Shown here piece after piece: positions 56,932-64,000 of a stretch of 64,000 nucleotides of DNA. Below the pieces are notes generated by a model. The model worked only from the letters and a program-made list of their open reading frames with translations, did not search any database and was not told where the DNA came from. The stretch is from JACPYF01 sp947085525 (GTDB lineage: Bacteria > Patescibacteriota > Saccharimonadia > Saccharimonadales > Saccharimonadaceae). How positions within the stretch are numbered: the first letter of the stretch is position 1; every line of letters begins with the position of its first letter. A program made the position numbers and the translations under genes. The stretch lies in the NCBI GenBank assembly GCA_947085525.1, contig CAMTWU010000008.1:1-64000 (forward strand), in the 5' to 3' direction.

Positions 56932-57488
56932 TATTTCTTTTCTTTTAGTGGGTCTTTTCTCAGTTCCATGAAATCTTTAAATACATCGCCCAGATGCCCA
57001 CCGATCGCTCGTTGGATGATCTTTGTTGTCGAGATAGCAGTAGACTGACGATCAACCACAACAACTTCGCCGCCATATTTTGTGACGGTTTTGTACTCGC
57101 GAGATTGCTTGTAGTTATCTGTCCAGTCTTCTTTAACTGTTATGTAGGTGTCGGGTTGCAATAGACCCAGCGACGGCGAACAGCTAGGCTCAGGTAGAAT
57201 AGTTACGAAATCAACAGACTTTAGAAAGGTTAACATCTCTGCCCTGATCTTTTCATCCAAGATCGGCTTGTTAGGTCCTTTAACCTTTTTGATTGCATCG
57301 TTACTGCTAACACCAACTACCAACACATCGCCGTAGCTTTTGGCTTTTTCCAAATAGCGGCATTGGCCAGCATGTATTAGGTCCCATGAACCAGCAGTAA
57401 ATACGATTTTTTTGTCAGTTTCTTTTAGCTTTTCACGAAGCACCATTAGATCACTTTGTGAAATCAAACGTTTTTTCCAGTTTGTCAT
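56931..57488 (-). CDS. cytidylyltransferase-like nucleotidyltransferase
   Basis: 185 residues, RfaE2/TagD-like fold. AGSWDLIHAGQCRYLEKAKSYGD is the active-site loop: the usual HxGH reads HAGQ, a change of the second His. AISTTKII is the C-terminal ISTT loop. The donor and acceptor are not known; loss of that His could alter catalysis. Confidence 0.75.
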   Translation of the reverse strand: MTNWKKRLISQSDLMVLREKLKETDKKIVFTAGSWDLIHAGQCRYLEKAKSYGDVLVVGVSSNDAIKKVKGPNKPILDEKIRAEMLTFLKSVDFVTILPEPSCSPSLGLLQPDTYITVKEDWTDNYKQSREYKTVTKYGGEVVVVDRQSTAISTTKIIQRAIGGHLGDVFKDFMELRKDPLKEKK

Positions 57489-57515
57489 TTATCCCTCAAA
57501 TCTCACCTTAAAATA

Positions 57516-58502
57516 CTAGACATAGTGTACCATATTGTTCTGGATCAGTATATCTCTGGTACGGACAAAGTGTTCGTTCTCACTCAAGCTCTCGTACGGA
57601 TTGTGTTTCAAGAACTTGTAAAAGTCATGTAGCAAAAAGAACTGCACCAATATTTCCAGTAAATCATATCTGTTATCGCCGTCATTTACCGTTACTTTTT
57701 GTAGTTGACTATTGCCACGTTTTTCGTAGCCAGAGTACAAAAAATACTTTCGTACTTGCTGTGGTGTTTTGTACTTGCAATCAACCAACAAAAAGGCTAG
57801 TGTGCGAGCGATATCTAGCAGTGGGTGACCAACAGTGGCTTTTTCAAAGTCCAATATACCCGAAACATGCAAATCATCCTGTGTATCAAACAGTACGTTA
57901 CCGCGTACAAAATCCATATGTAGGACTTGTTGGTTCGGCAGGTGATCTAGCCCTTTGATAACTTTACCCACACTAGACAGCTCAACACCATTTAACTTCA
58001 GTTTATTTCTCATTGCGCCTTGTACATTTTTATCTGCAAAATATTGTGACATTCGTTGAAACAATATAAAAAACTCATTCTTTTCAATTACCAAACTGTT
58101 CGTTGGCATATCCTTTAAAACAGCATGCATATCGCTCAGGGTTTTACCTAGTAGCTTTATATGAGCCTGTGTATAGGCTTCCCATGGGATAGTGTTGCCG
58201 GGTAAATAGTTATACAGAGCAGCAAAAGTATCAGTGGTGTGTGTATGTAGCCGCATAGTGCGCCGATCTAGCCTCACACGAGTCGGCATTCCATGTTTTG
58301 CCAAAAACTCCGATGCTGCGTCAGCATTATGTATCCGATCAGTTATATCGGTTTCGCGTTTATAGAACATTAGATTTGCCATACTACCGTCAGTTAACAT
58401 AATTGGATATGACTCGTTGCGATAACCCTTTTGAGCCGAATGTATTTGTTCGTACTGCGCCCCGTATTTTTCTAGTACTCTTGGCACTATTGCCTGGTAC
58501 AT
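57516..58502 (-). CDS. APH-like phosphotransferase
   Basis: 328 residues, aminoglycoside/choline kinase fold. VLHMDFVRGNVLFD holds the catalytic HxDxxxxN, and GILDFEKATVGHPLLDIAR the DxD metal site. It probably phosphorylates a small metabolite, not necessarily an antibiotic. Four bases before it lies folA on the same strand. Confidence 0.8.
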   Translation of the reverse strand: MYQAIVPRVLEKYGAQYEQIHSAQKGYRNESYPIMLTDGSMANLMFYKRETDITDRIHNADAASEFLAKHGMPTRVRLDRRTMRLHTHTTDTFAALYNYLPGNTIPWEAYTQAHIKLLGKTLSDMHAVLKDMPTNSLVIEKNEFFILFQRMSQYFADKNVQGAMRNKLKLNGVELSSVGKVIKGLDHLPNQQVLHMDFVRGNVLFDTQDDLHVSGILDFEKATVGHPLLDIARTLAFLLVDCKYKTPQQVRKYFLYSGYEKRGNSQLQKVTVNDGDNRYDLLEILVQFFLLHDFYKFLKHNPYESLSENEHFVRTRDILIQNNMVHYV

Positions 58503-58506
58503 TGGC

Positions 58507-58998
58507 TTAAGTTTTCCTGTCTAACGTCACAAAGTCGTAGTTGTATTGGTTCTTTTCGTCTTCTTGGTGTGACTCGCGAGCTGTCTCTTCGAAATTATCA
58601 ATAACATCTGGGAAAAATGCATCGCCATCGATATCCGCTTTAACTTCGGTCAAATGTATCCGATCAATTAATGGCAAGGTTAGTTTAAATATTTGCTCAC
58701 CACCCAATATGAACACTTCGTCCGAATCAGCTAGTTTCAAAGCATCTTCAATAGTATCGACAACTACAGCACCGTCTAGTTTATAGTCGGGGTTACGCGA
58801 TATGACGATGTTCTTGCGTCCTGGCAGAGGTTTGTGTATGCGATCCAGTATTGAATCGAACGTTTTTCGACCCATTATCACGGTACTGCCCATAGTCAAC
58901 TCTTTGAACCGTGCCAAATCAGCAGGTAGGTACCATGGCAAATCATTTGATTTACCAATTACGTTGTTGTTTGCCATCGCAACTATTGCAGATATCAT
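58507..58998 (-). CDS. folA: dihydrofolate reductase
   Basis: 163 residues. Reduces DHF with NADPH. AIVAMANNNVIGKSNDLPWYLPADLARFKEL (Met20 loop and substrate Asp/Pro region), VIMGRKTFDSI and FILGGEQIF are family signatures. TATACT on the minus strand (59013-59008) is only about 10 bases upstream, so the mRNA may be nearly leaderless. Confidence 0.95.
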   Translation of the reverse strand: MISAIVAMANNNVIGKSNDLPWYLPADLARFKELTMGSTVIMGRKTFDSILDRIHKPLPGRKNIVISRNPDYKLDGAVVVDTIEDALKLADSDEVFILGGEQIFKLTLPLIDRIHLTEVKADIDGDAFFPDVIDNFEETARESHQEDEKNQYNYDFVTLDRKT

Positions 58999-59035
58999 AG
59001 TGATTTCAGTATATCAAACCTTAAACTTGGTGGGT

Positions 59036-59064
59036 TTGACAGATTGAAACCTGTTTGTTACGAT
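59036..59064 (+). promoter_or_regulatory. promoter of rplJ-rplL
   Basis: TTGACA (59036-59041), 17-base spacer, TACGAT (59059-59064); start near 59071. Confidence 0.7.
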
Positions 59065-59079
59065 AGTTGGTGAACATTA

Positions 59080-59130
59080 CCCGAAGACAGTAGCGGTCGT
59101 AAGACTTAATCAGCTACCGAGGAGTAAACA
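59080..59130 (+). ncRNA. ribosomal protein L10 leader
   Basis: CCGAAGACAGTAGCGG, then CGTAAGACTTAATCAG and CTACCGAGGAG match the conserved L10 leader (kink-turn helix with AGACAGUAG and CUACCGAGG). L10-L7/L12 bound here controls its own operon. Confidence 0.8.
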
Positions 59131-59142
59131 ATTAGACATGTT

Positions 59143-59176
59143 AGTCTTTGGTAATGCGAGAATCAAAGACTTTTTT
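59143..59176 (+). terminator. attenuator terminator of the L10 leader
   Basis: AGTCTTTG (59143-59150) pairs with CAAAGACT (59164-59171), 13-base loop, then TTTTTT. Positioned just after the L10-binding helix. Confidence 0.8.
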
Positions 59177-59200
59177 ATTTGTAAAAAGTCGAAACCTTAA

Positions 59201-59296
59201 CAATCACAAGCTACAGCGAAGACTCTCGTTTCCCGAGGAGCAAGTTTACATTGCCCTGGTAAACTTGCGTATCTGAGTCGTAGCTTGTGAGTGTTG
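59201..59296 (+). ncRNA. second structured RNA element before rplJ
   Basis: Nested perfect stems: CACAAGCTAC/GTAGCTTGTG (59205-59214, 59280-59289), GACTC/GAGTC (59221-59225, 59275-59279) and GCAAGTTTAC/GTAAACTTGC (59240-59249, 59259-59268), with CTCG/CGAG (59224-59227, 59234-59237) as an alternative arm. Not recognised. It follows the attenuator and ends about 45 bases before the rplJ start. Confidence 0.6.
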
Positions 59297-59340
59297 AGAC
59301 ACAAGGTCGATAAAACAAGGAAGTAAGGAATACATAACTT

Positions 59341-59865
59341 ATGGCAATCACAAAAGACAAGAAAAACGAATTGGTAGCCGAACTAGCTAACTTGTTCTCA
59401 ACCGCTAAAACTACTGTTACTGCAAAGTATACAGGTCTTAGCGTGCAGGATATGCAGGAACTACGTAAGGTTGCTCGTGAGAACGGTATTGTTATCAAAG
59501 TCGTCAAAAACCGACTAGTTCGCGTAGCATTGTCTCAAAACGATGACTACAAAGACGCTGATACAGCACTACTCACAGACCAACTGCTCTACGCCTTCAG
59601 CGATGAAGACGAGGTAGCCCCAGCACAAGTTCTAGCAAAGTTTGCAAAGACTCACGCTGATTTGCAACTAGTTAGTGGTTTCAGCGATGGAAACACACTA
59701 GACACAGTAGCTGTGACGCAACTAGCAAACCTACCAACCAAAGATCAACTACGTGGACAATTCGTTGGCGTACTATCAGCTCCACTCAGCCAATTTATGA
59801 GTGTCGCAAACGGTACACAACGTGGATTCACACAAGTTCTAGCCCAAAAAGCAGAACAAGGATAA
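59341..59865 (+). CDS. rplJ: 50S ribosomal protein L10
   Basis: L10 (174 aa) holds L7/L12 dimers on the stalk and represses its operon. KKNELVAELANLFSTAKTTVTAKYTGLSVQD and ELRKVARENGIVIKVVKNRL are conserved; the C-terminal helix FMSVANGTQRGFTQVLAQKAEQ binds L12. AAGGAAGTAAGGAA upstream. Confidence 0.96.
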   Translation: MAITKDKKNELVAELANLFSTAKTTVTAKYTGLSVQDMQELRKVARENGIVIKVVKNRLVRVALSQNDDYKDADTALLTDQLLYAFSDEDEVAPAQVLAKFAKTHADLQLVSGFSDGNTLDTVAVTQLANLPTKDQLRGQFVGVLSAPLSQFMSVANGTQRGFTQVLAQKAEQG

Positions 59866-59884
59866 TTTTTTAAAGGAGAATACA

Positions 59885-60295
59885 ATGGCAGATACAGAAG
59901 AAGTAAAATTGAACGCAGCACAAAAGAAAATTGTTGACGAAGTTAACAAATTAACAGCTCTAGAGCTTTCACAGGTTGTAAAACACCTCGAAGGTGAATG
60001 GGGTGTTAGCGCAGCGGCTCCAGCAGCAGTTGCAGCAGCTCCCGCAGCTGGCGGCGACGCAGGTGCAGACGCAGCAGAAGAGAAAACTGAATTTACAGTT
60101 ACTCTAAAAGACGCTGGTGCACAAAAAGTTGCAGCCATCAAAGCTGTAAAAGAAATCACAGGTCTAGGCCTAGGTGAAGCTAAAGCTATCGTTGACGGCG
60201 CACCAGCACCAGTCAAGGAAAAAGTTAGCAAAGACGAAGCAGAAAGCGCAAAGAAACTTCTAGAAGAAGCAGGCGCAACAGTCGAACTTTCATAA
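59885..60295 (+). CDS. rplL: 50S ribosomal protein L7/L12
   Basis: 136 residues. N-terminal dimer helix (KKIVDEVNKLTALELSQVVKHLEGEWGVSA), Ala-rich hinge (AAPAAVAAAPAAGG, about residues 46-60) and C-terminal domain (FTVTLKDAGAQKVAAIKAVKEITGLGLGEAKAIVDG). Stimulates factor GTPases. AAAGGAG upstream. Confidence 0.97.
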   Translation: MADTEEVKLNAAQKKIVDEVNKLTALELSQVVKHLEGEWGVSAAAPAAVAAAPAAGGDAGADAAEEKTEFTVTLKDAGAQKVAAIKAVKEITGLGLGEAKAIVDGAPAPVKEKVSKDEAESAKKLLEEAGATVELS

Positions 60296-60316
60296 TTCGA
60301 TTAAACGTTTTTAGTA

Positions 60317-60352
60317 AAATACCCGTTCGCTATGAGCGGGTATTTGCTTTTT
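60317..60352 (+). terminator. terminator after rplL
   Basis: AAATACCCG (60317-60325) and CGGGTATTT (60337-60345), 9-bp stem, then TGCTTTTT. Confidence 0.85.
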
Positions 60353-60449
60353 AGTTATTTTTTTGTTATAATATTGTTATTGCAAGAGCTTTTTTTAGCA
60401 GTTGTAAGGTACGGCGCATAATGCGCAAATAAAGACAGAAGGAATACGT

Positions 60450-60701
60450 ATGCCAGGTGAAGACTCAACAAAACACTTCGCCATCAAAACCAGTACGCCC
60501 CCTAGTGGGCCGGCGTACAAAGACGTGAAGTGCAAAGACTGCGGTCGCGAGTACAAGTGTTTACCACACGACGACTACTTCAAGCGACCGAACGAAGAGC
60601 TTGACTACTCCAAGCCCGTAGTTACAAACGGAGTTTGTAGCAAGTGTCTTCTTGATGGAGCGGGGATTACCGGACCCATCATCAGTGCAGACAACAACTG
60701 A
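60450..60701 (+). CDS. zinc-ribbon-like protein, hypothetical
   Basis: 83 residues. DVKCKDCGREYKCLPHDDYF and NGVCSKCLLDG give CxxC and CxxC that could hold one zinc. Function unknown. Promoter-like TATAAT at 60367-60372 and the hairpin GCGCAT/ATGCGC (60414-60426) precede it. Confidence 0.65.
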   Translation: MPGEDSTKHFAIKTSTPPSGPAYKDVKCKDCGREYKCLPHDDYFKRPNEELDYSKPVVTNGVCSKCLLDGAGITGPIISADNN

Positions 60702-60755
60702 TTGATGAGGACTGCATCATGTACGTCGAGAGGCTCTGGAATGATTCCTTCTGTC

Positions 60756-60795
60756 CTCTCTCACAGCAATCAAAACATTGATTTTTGTGAGAGAG
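60756..60795. promoter_or_regulatory. dyad overlapping the promoter of the 60831 gene
   Basis: CTCTCTCACA (60756-60765) / TGTGAGAGAG (60786-60795), with inner AATCAA/TTGATT. TTGATT-N15-TATACT overlaps it. It may serve as an operator or as the terminator of the gene before. Confidence 0.4.
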
Positions 60796-60830
60796 TGTTA
60801 TACTGTATGCACACAAATTGGAGAATATAT

Positions 60831-61244
60831 ATGGAGACACCACAGGCAAACCGGCAGAATATAGTAGCGAGTGCTTTACTAGAAACTGCGAATAGGTTAC
60901 AAGATAACATCGATAGAACCTCTGAAGTATGGGAAGAAATAGAAAAGGCTCGGGATAGTCTGTATCAAGATTTCTTTGCAAATGCTTTTACTGACCACAA
61001 ATACCAAATAGATACCGACAAGTTCGAAGAAAAGCTTGACTGGTGTATCAGTCATATAGAAGGCCACCTTGAACCTCATGAAACTCTGTCACGAGACGAG
61101 ATACGACTACTGATTGAGCTTGGTATATCTAACGCATGGCTAGAACGCACTGAAATAGTTAATGAAAATATAGGACTTGCTTCTGTAGCTATCATGAGTA
61201 CCTTTGATATCCACGATATTAGCAGCTCTGATTTAAAAGACTAA
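60831..61244 (+). CDS. hypothetical protein
   Basis: 137 residues, acidic and helical (ENRSxxx-like segments, LDWCISHIEGHLEPHETLSRDEIRLLIELGI). No family recognised. METPQANRQN start at 60831 with TTGGAG upstream; an in-frame longer start would run through the dyad. Confidence 0.55.
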   Translation: METPQANRQNIVASALLETANRLQDNIDRTSEVWEEIEKARDSLYQDFFANAFTDHKYQIDTDKFEEKLDWCISHIEGHLEPHETLSRDEIRLLIELGISNAWLERTEIVNENIGLASVAIMSTFDIHDISSSDLKD

Positions 61245-61298
61245 TTTTTTACAACGCTTTTTCTCTGACCTCATATATTCATGTGGAAAAAGTTATCA

Positions 61299-61328
61299 TT
61301 GACAAAATAGGGGTGTCGATGGTATTCT
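61299..61328 (+). promoter_or_regulatory. promoter of the 61380 gene
   Basis: TTGACA (61299-61304), 18-base spacer, TATTCT (61323-61328). Confidence 0.5.
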
Positions 61329-61379
61329 GCGAGGGATAGAAATAAGTCAAAAACAGACAGATAGGAACATGCGAGTAAC

Positions 61380-61892
61380 ATGTCTGAATTACCAGAAAAA
61401 CAAGCAAAACGACTGAAAAGTCTTATTCAAGAGGCCGAAACAAACTTGGCAGCCGCCAAGGAACTGCTAATTAGCATCGTTGGTGACGACGATTCCGATA
61501 TGCCACGAATCAAACCAGAAGAAATCGCTGGCAAAGTGATCGAAGGTGTCTTTGACGGCCAAAGTATGATCGGTCCAGATGGCAAAACATACCCCGTCCC
61601 AGCTAACTATGCATCTAAATCAAAGCTAGTCGAAGGCGACATTTTGAAACTCACCATTGCAGATGGCGGAAACTTCTTGTACAAACAAATCGGCCCAACA
61701 CCACGCAAACAAGTCATTGGAACCCTCGTCAACCACGACGGTGGGTACTTTGTTGAGGTTAACGGTCACGAATACCGTATACTCTTGGCATCAGTTACAT
61801 ATTTCAAAGCCAACCTAGGCGACCAAGTCAGCATCATCATCCCAGAAGACAACCCAGAAGCTACCTGGGCAGCAGTTGAAGCGGCTTTGTAG
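61380..61892 (+). CDS. conserved hypothetical protein
   Basis: 170 residues, soluble. N-terminal coiled coil (AKRLKSLIQEAETNLAAAKELL, residues 9-30), then beta-rich KVIEGVFDGQSMIGPDGKTYPVP and a second strand region (KQVIGTLVNHDGGYFVEVNG). It resembles proteins of unknown function common in Patescibacteria; no known catalytic motif. Confidence 0.7.
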   Translation: MSELPEKQAKRLKSLIQEAETNLAAAKELLISIVGDDDSDMPRIKPEEIAGKVIEGVFDGQSMIGPDGKTYPVPANYASKSKLVEGDILKLTIADGGNFLYKQIGPTPRKQVIGTLVNHDGGYFVEVNGHEYRILLASVTYFKANLGDQVSIIIPEDNPEATWAAVEAAL

Positions 61893-61939
61893 TACAATAA
61901 TCTTGTAAGTTTATACAAACTAGCACATAGGAGCCTAAG

Positions 61940-62152
61940 GTGGCTATAAATATGGAATGTGACTGCGGTCACATTCAGTGCGTTGGTCGGATCATGTGCG
62001 GTCAGCACAGTTCATTTCCCGACCCAGACACCCCGTGTGAGAAATGCGGAAAAAAGGGAAAGTTCAGCGGCATCGGGTCAAAGAAAGCCATGGAGGAGTT
62101 CATGGCCAAGATGTCAGACGCACTTCGAAAAACTCTCAAACAGCCGGCGTGA
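61940..62152 (+). CDS. Cys-rich small protein
   Basis: 70 residues. MECDCGHIQCVGRIMCGQHS and PCEKCGKKGKF supply several Cys (CxC, CxxC) for one or two zinc ions; helical C-terminus. GTG start with AGGAG upstream. The stop lies inside the following hairpin. Confidence 0.6.
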   Translation: MAINMECDCGHIQCVGRIMCGQHSSFPDPDTPCEKCGKKGKFSGIGSKKAMEEFMAKMSDALRKTLKQPA

Positions 62153-62174
62153 GGTTACCCAACCTCCGCCGGCT
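62142..62174 (+). terminator. strong hairpin at the end of the Cys-rich gene
   Basis: AGCCGGCG (62142-62149) / CGCCGGCT (62167-62174) with inner AGGTT/AACCT. The T run is short (TTAAAAT), so termination efficiency is uncertain. Confidence 0.55.
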
Positions 62175-62223
62175 TAAAATATGGTGTTATAATGAAACTG
62201 AACAAATCAACGGAGGCAATCTG

Positions 62224-62775
62224 ATGAATAGTAAAGTAATTATAGGCATTGTAGCAGCTGTCATAGTTGTCCTCGGTGCTGGCGCAGCACTGATGATGGC
62301 AAACAGCTCAGATACAGCAAACAAGTCCCAGGACAGCGCAAAAACCAATCAAGCTGCATCTAAAACATCACTATCAGCACTATTAGAAAAAGGCGACCCG
62401 CAAAAATGTACATACAGTGGCAGCAACGAGGGTTACGAATACTCTGGTACAGCCTACTTTTCCAGCGAAAAACAGATGCGAAACGACTACAAAAGCGAAC
62501 GCGAAGGCAAGAATCGCGATGGCAGTATGATTATTTCTGATGGAACCCAGTATTTCTGGAACAACGATGACAAAAAGGGTTTCAAAACAGCTATCAAGGC
62601 TGATGATTCACAACAGTCTAGCTCCGAGACTAGTGAAAATGTCGACACAGATGCCAAATTTAGTTTCCAGTGCGAAGCTTGGACAGTCGACGACTCAAAG
62701 TTCACCCCACCTAGCGATGTAACCATCCAAGACCTAACCCAGCTCATTCCAACTGGCGTTGGTACAGGTCAATAA
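62224..62775 (+). CDS. exported or membrane-anchored hypothetical protein
   Basis: 183 residues. N-terminal span (VIIGIVAAVIVVLGAGAALMM) without lipobox Cys, a Ser/Ala-rich linker, then a domain with CTYSGSNEGYEYSGTAYFSS. Two Cys (one in CTYS, one in FQCEAW) may form a disulphide outside the membrane. No family recognised. CGGAGG upstream of ATG. Confidence 0.65.
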   Translation: MNSKVIIGIVAAVIVVLGAGAALMMANSSDTANKSQDSAKTNQAASKTSLSALLEKGDPQKCTYSGSNEGYEYSGTAYFSSEKQMRNDYKSEREGKNRDGSMIISDGTQYFWNNDDKKGFKTAIKADDSQQSSSETSENVDTDAKFSFQCEAWTVDDSKFTPPSDVTIQDLTQLIPTGVGTGQ

Positions 62776-63085
62776 GCATCTCAACAATCACCCTCATCAG
62801 CGTCAGTGCCTTTGTAGTGGCTGCGGTCCGTCTTAGCTACAATAGCTAGCTCTGGCTTTTCTCTTTTGTGATGTGTAGAATATATCTTAGTATATGAGGT
62901 GTTTCAATAAATATAACGTATAGAAACTAAGGTTTGGCAAGCTGATGACAAAATGCGCAAAGCACAAATCTAGATGCGACATACATAACTGATACGCAGA
63001 GAGTTGTTTAAACATAAACTGTAGCGATGTTATGTTTATTGATCGCCACGGTTTTCACTGGTATACTGGATGGGACATAAGCATT
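62776..63085. other. gene-free stretch before the methyltransferase
   Basis: 310 bases with no supported frame. It holds an inverted repeat TAAACATAA-N12-TTATGTTTA (63009-63038) next to the promoter TTGATC-N17-TATACT (63039-63067). Confidence 0.6.
63009..63067 (+). promoter_or_regulatory. promoter and operator-like repeat of the methyltransferase
   Basis: TTGATC (63039-63044), 17-base spacer, TATACT (63062-63067). Inverted repeat TAAACATAA/TTATGTTTA abuts the -35. Confidence 0.55.
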
Positions 63086-64000
63086 ATGAAAAATACTAAA
63101 CTTACAGTTATCGATTTCTTCTCCGGAGCAGGCGGATTCTCTGAAGGGTTTAGACAGCAAGGCTTCAAGGTAGTCAAAGGTATCGATCGATGGGAGCCTG
63201 CTGTAAAAACCCACAACTTAAATCATGGATTAAATGATTCGCCCGAAAACGTATTGGACTACATCGGCACTGATTCATATGACACCGAATTCATCGATAA
63301 TTTACCAGATGTGGATGTCATTGTCGGTAGTCCCTCTTGTGTTACGTTTTCAATGTCAAATAAGAGTGGTAAGGCTGACAAAACAGATGGATTAAAGCTT
63401 ATTGAGGCATATCTGAGAGTAGTGGCCGTTAAAAAGCACATGAAAAACAGCCACTTAAAGGCATGGTTAATGGAAAATGTACCCAACAGTGGTAATTACG
63501 TTAAGCATGAATATACTTTTAAAGATTTGAACCTTGAAGGCTGGGCTCTGAAGAATTCATTAGTGCCAGATGATGTTGCGCTTACACTTAATGGAATAGT
63601 TCTAAACGCTAGCGATTATGGTGCGCCACAGAATCGAAGTCGTTTTATATGTGGCGAGTCTATTTCAGATGGAAAATTTCCTCAGCCTAAACCTACTACA
63701 TCAACAAAACCCCTATTGAAGGATATAAGAATGAAGATGCCTAAGCCTAATCAGTCACAACCTACGGAGTCTTATGAGGATCCGAACTACCCGGGTTTAG
63801 TTATTGAAGGCAAAAAAATCAGTGACCATTTTTACGATACTGGGCTTTACATAACTCAGTGGGAGCAATCGAAGTATCTTAAAACTATGCATCCGTTTAT
63901 GGGTAAGATGTCATTCCCAGAAGCCAATGATAAAAGTTCACGTACGATTACTGCGACTAAGTCCATGAGTAGTAGAGAGGCTCTGATTTATAAATCTGAA
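63086..64000 (+). CDS. DNA cytosine-5 methyltransferase, 5' part
   Basis: 305 codons before the window ends. VIDFFSGAGGFSEGF (motif I, SAM site, residues 8-22), GSPSCVTFS (motif IV, catalytic Cys near residue 85; the usual PPC reads PSC), MENV (motif VI) and APQNRSRF (motif VIII). The target-recognition part has begun after residue 200. Probably part of a restriction-modification system continuing past 64000. Confidence 0.92.
   Translation, partial: MKNTKLTVIDFFSGAGGFSEGFRQQGFKVVKGIDRWEPAVKTHNLNHGLNDSPENVLDYIGTDSYDTEFIDNLPDVDVIVGSPSCVTFSMSNKSGKADKTDGLKLIEAYLRVVAVKKHMKNSHLKAWLMENVPNSGNYVKHEYTFKDLNLEGWALKNSLVPDDVALTLNGIVLNASDYGAPQNRSRFICGESISDGKFPQPKPTTSTKPLLKDIRMKMPKPNQSQPTESYEDPNYPGLVIEGKKISDHFYDTGLYITQWEQSKYLKTMHPFMGKMSFPEANDKSSRTITATKSMSSREALIYKSE

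Larger units (their letters stand above)
58999..59340. other. gene-free regulatory region before rplJ
   Basis: 342 bases holding the folA -10, the rplJ promoter, the L10 leader, its attenuator and a second structured RNA. No reading frame is supported. Confidence 0.8.

Overview
The window is a bacterial chromosome segment that fits a Patescibacteria (CPR) genome, most likely Saccharibacteria (TM7). The evidence is a compact genome with many TAATG stop/start overlaps, a ribosomal protein operon with no L30 gene between S5 and L15, cysteine-free forms of L36, S14 and L33, no adk or map between secY and infA, Lys/Ala-rich tails on many ribosomal proteins, and small genes typical of that group. 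TGA is used as an ordinary stop, which excludes the recoded Gracilibacteria and Absconditabacteria. The assignment to Saccharibacteria is inference.

Layout. Bases 1-14250: the S10/spc/alpha ribosomal supercluster (3' end of rplC through rpsI), with secY, infA, rpmJ and rpoA, closed by a clear terminator. Bases 14271-30521: a hydrolase, an HD protein, a GH63-like glycosidase, an operon with trpS behind a putative tryptophan attenuator, a tRNA-Thr/Tyr/Thr-rpmG group, an alpha-glucan operon (GT4, GH57, GH15) and a sensor kinase. Bases 30532-30700: a long imperfect palindrome that looks like a small non-autonomous element.

Bases 32277-44953: an integrated element of about 12.7 kb. It lies between the intact tRNA-Trp gene and a 19-bp copy of the tRNA 3' end. 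It carries a large serine recombinase, a replication-relaxation protein, small regulators, a DUF3768 protein, MarR, ArsR and AbrB regulators, a MarR-coupled membrane protein, MMPL and MFS exporters, and a PLD-like protein. The integrase frame runs across the attachment site, and the element brings its own terminator next to the tRNA.

Bases 45012-53313: a P-loop kinase, a GT2, a GNAT-like protein and a second sensor kinase, then secE-nusG-rplK-(small gene)-rplA. This block carries a palindrome inside the secE promoter, a promoter-proximal hairpin and an L1-binding-site mimic in front of rplA. Bases 53383-58998: a GT4 and a compact nucleotide block (thyA, a deaminase fusion, a HIT protein, a nucleotidyltransferase, an APH-like kinase, folA). 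Bases 59036-60345: rplJ-rplL behind an L10 leader, an attenuator and a second large structured RNA. Bases 60450-64000: small Cys-rich and hypothetical proteins, an anchored exported protein, and the start of a DNA cytosine methyltransferase cut by the window edge.

The main interest is regulatory RNA: a trpS-operon attenuator with a Trp codon placed to control an antiterminator, two ribosomal autoregulation sites, and a tRNA-targeted serine-integrase element that rewires both its integrase C-terminus and the tRNA terminator. No CRISPR array and no rRNA gene were seen.
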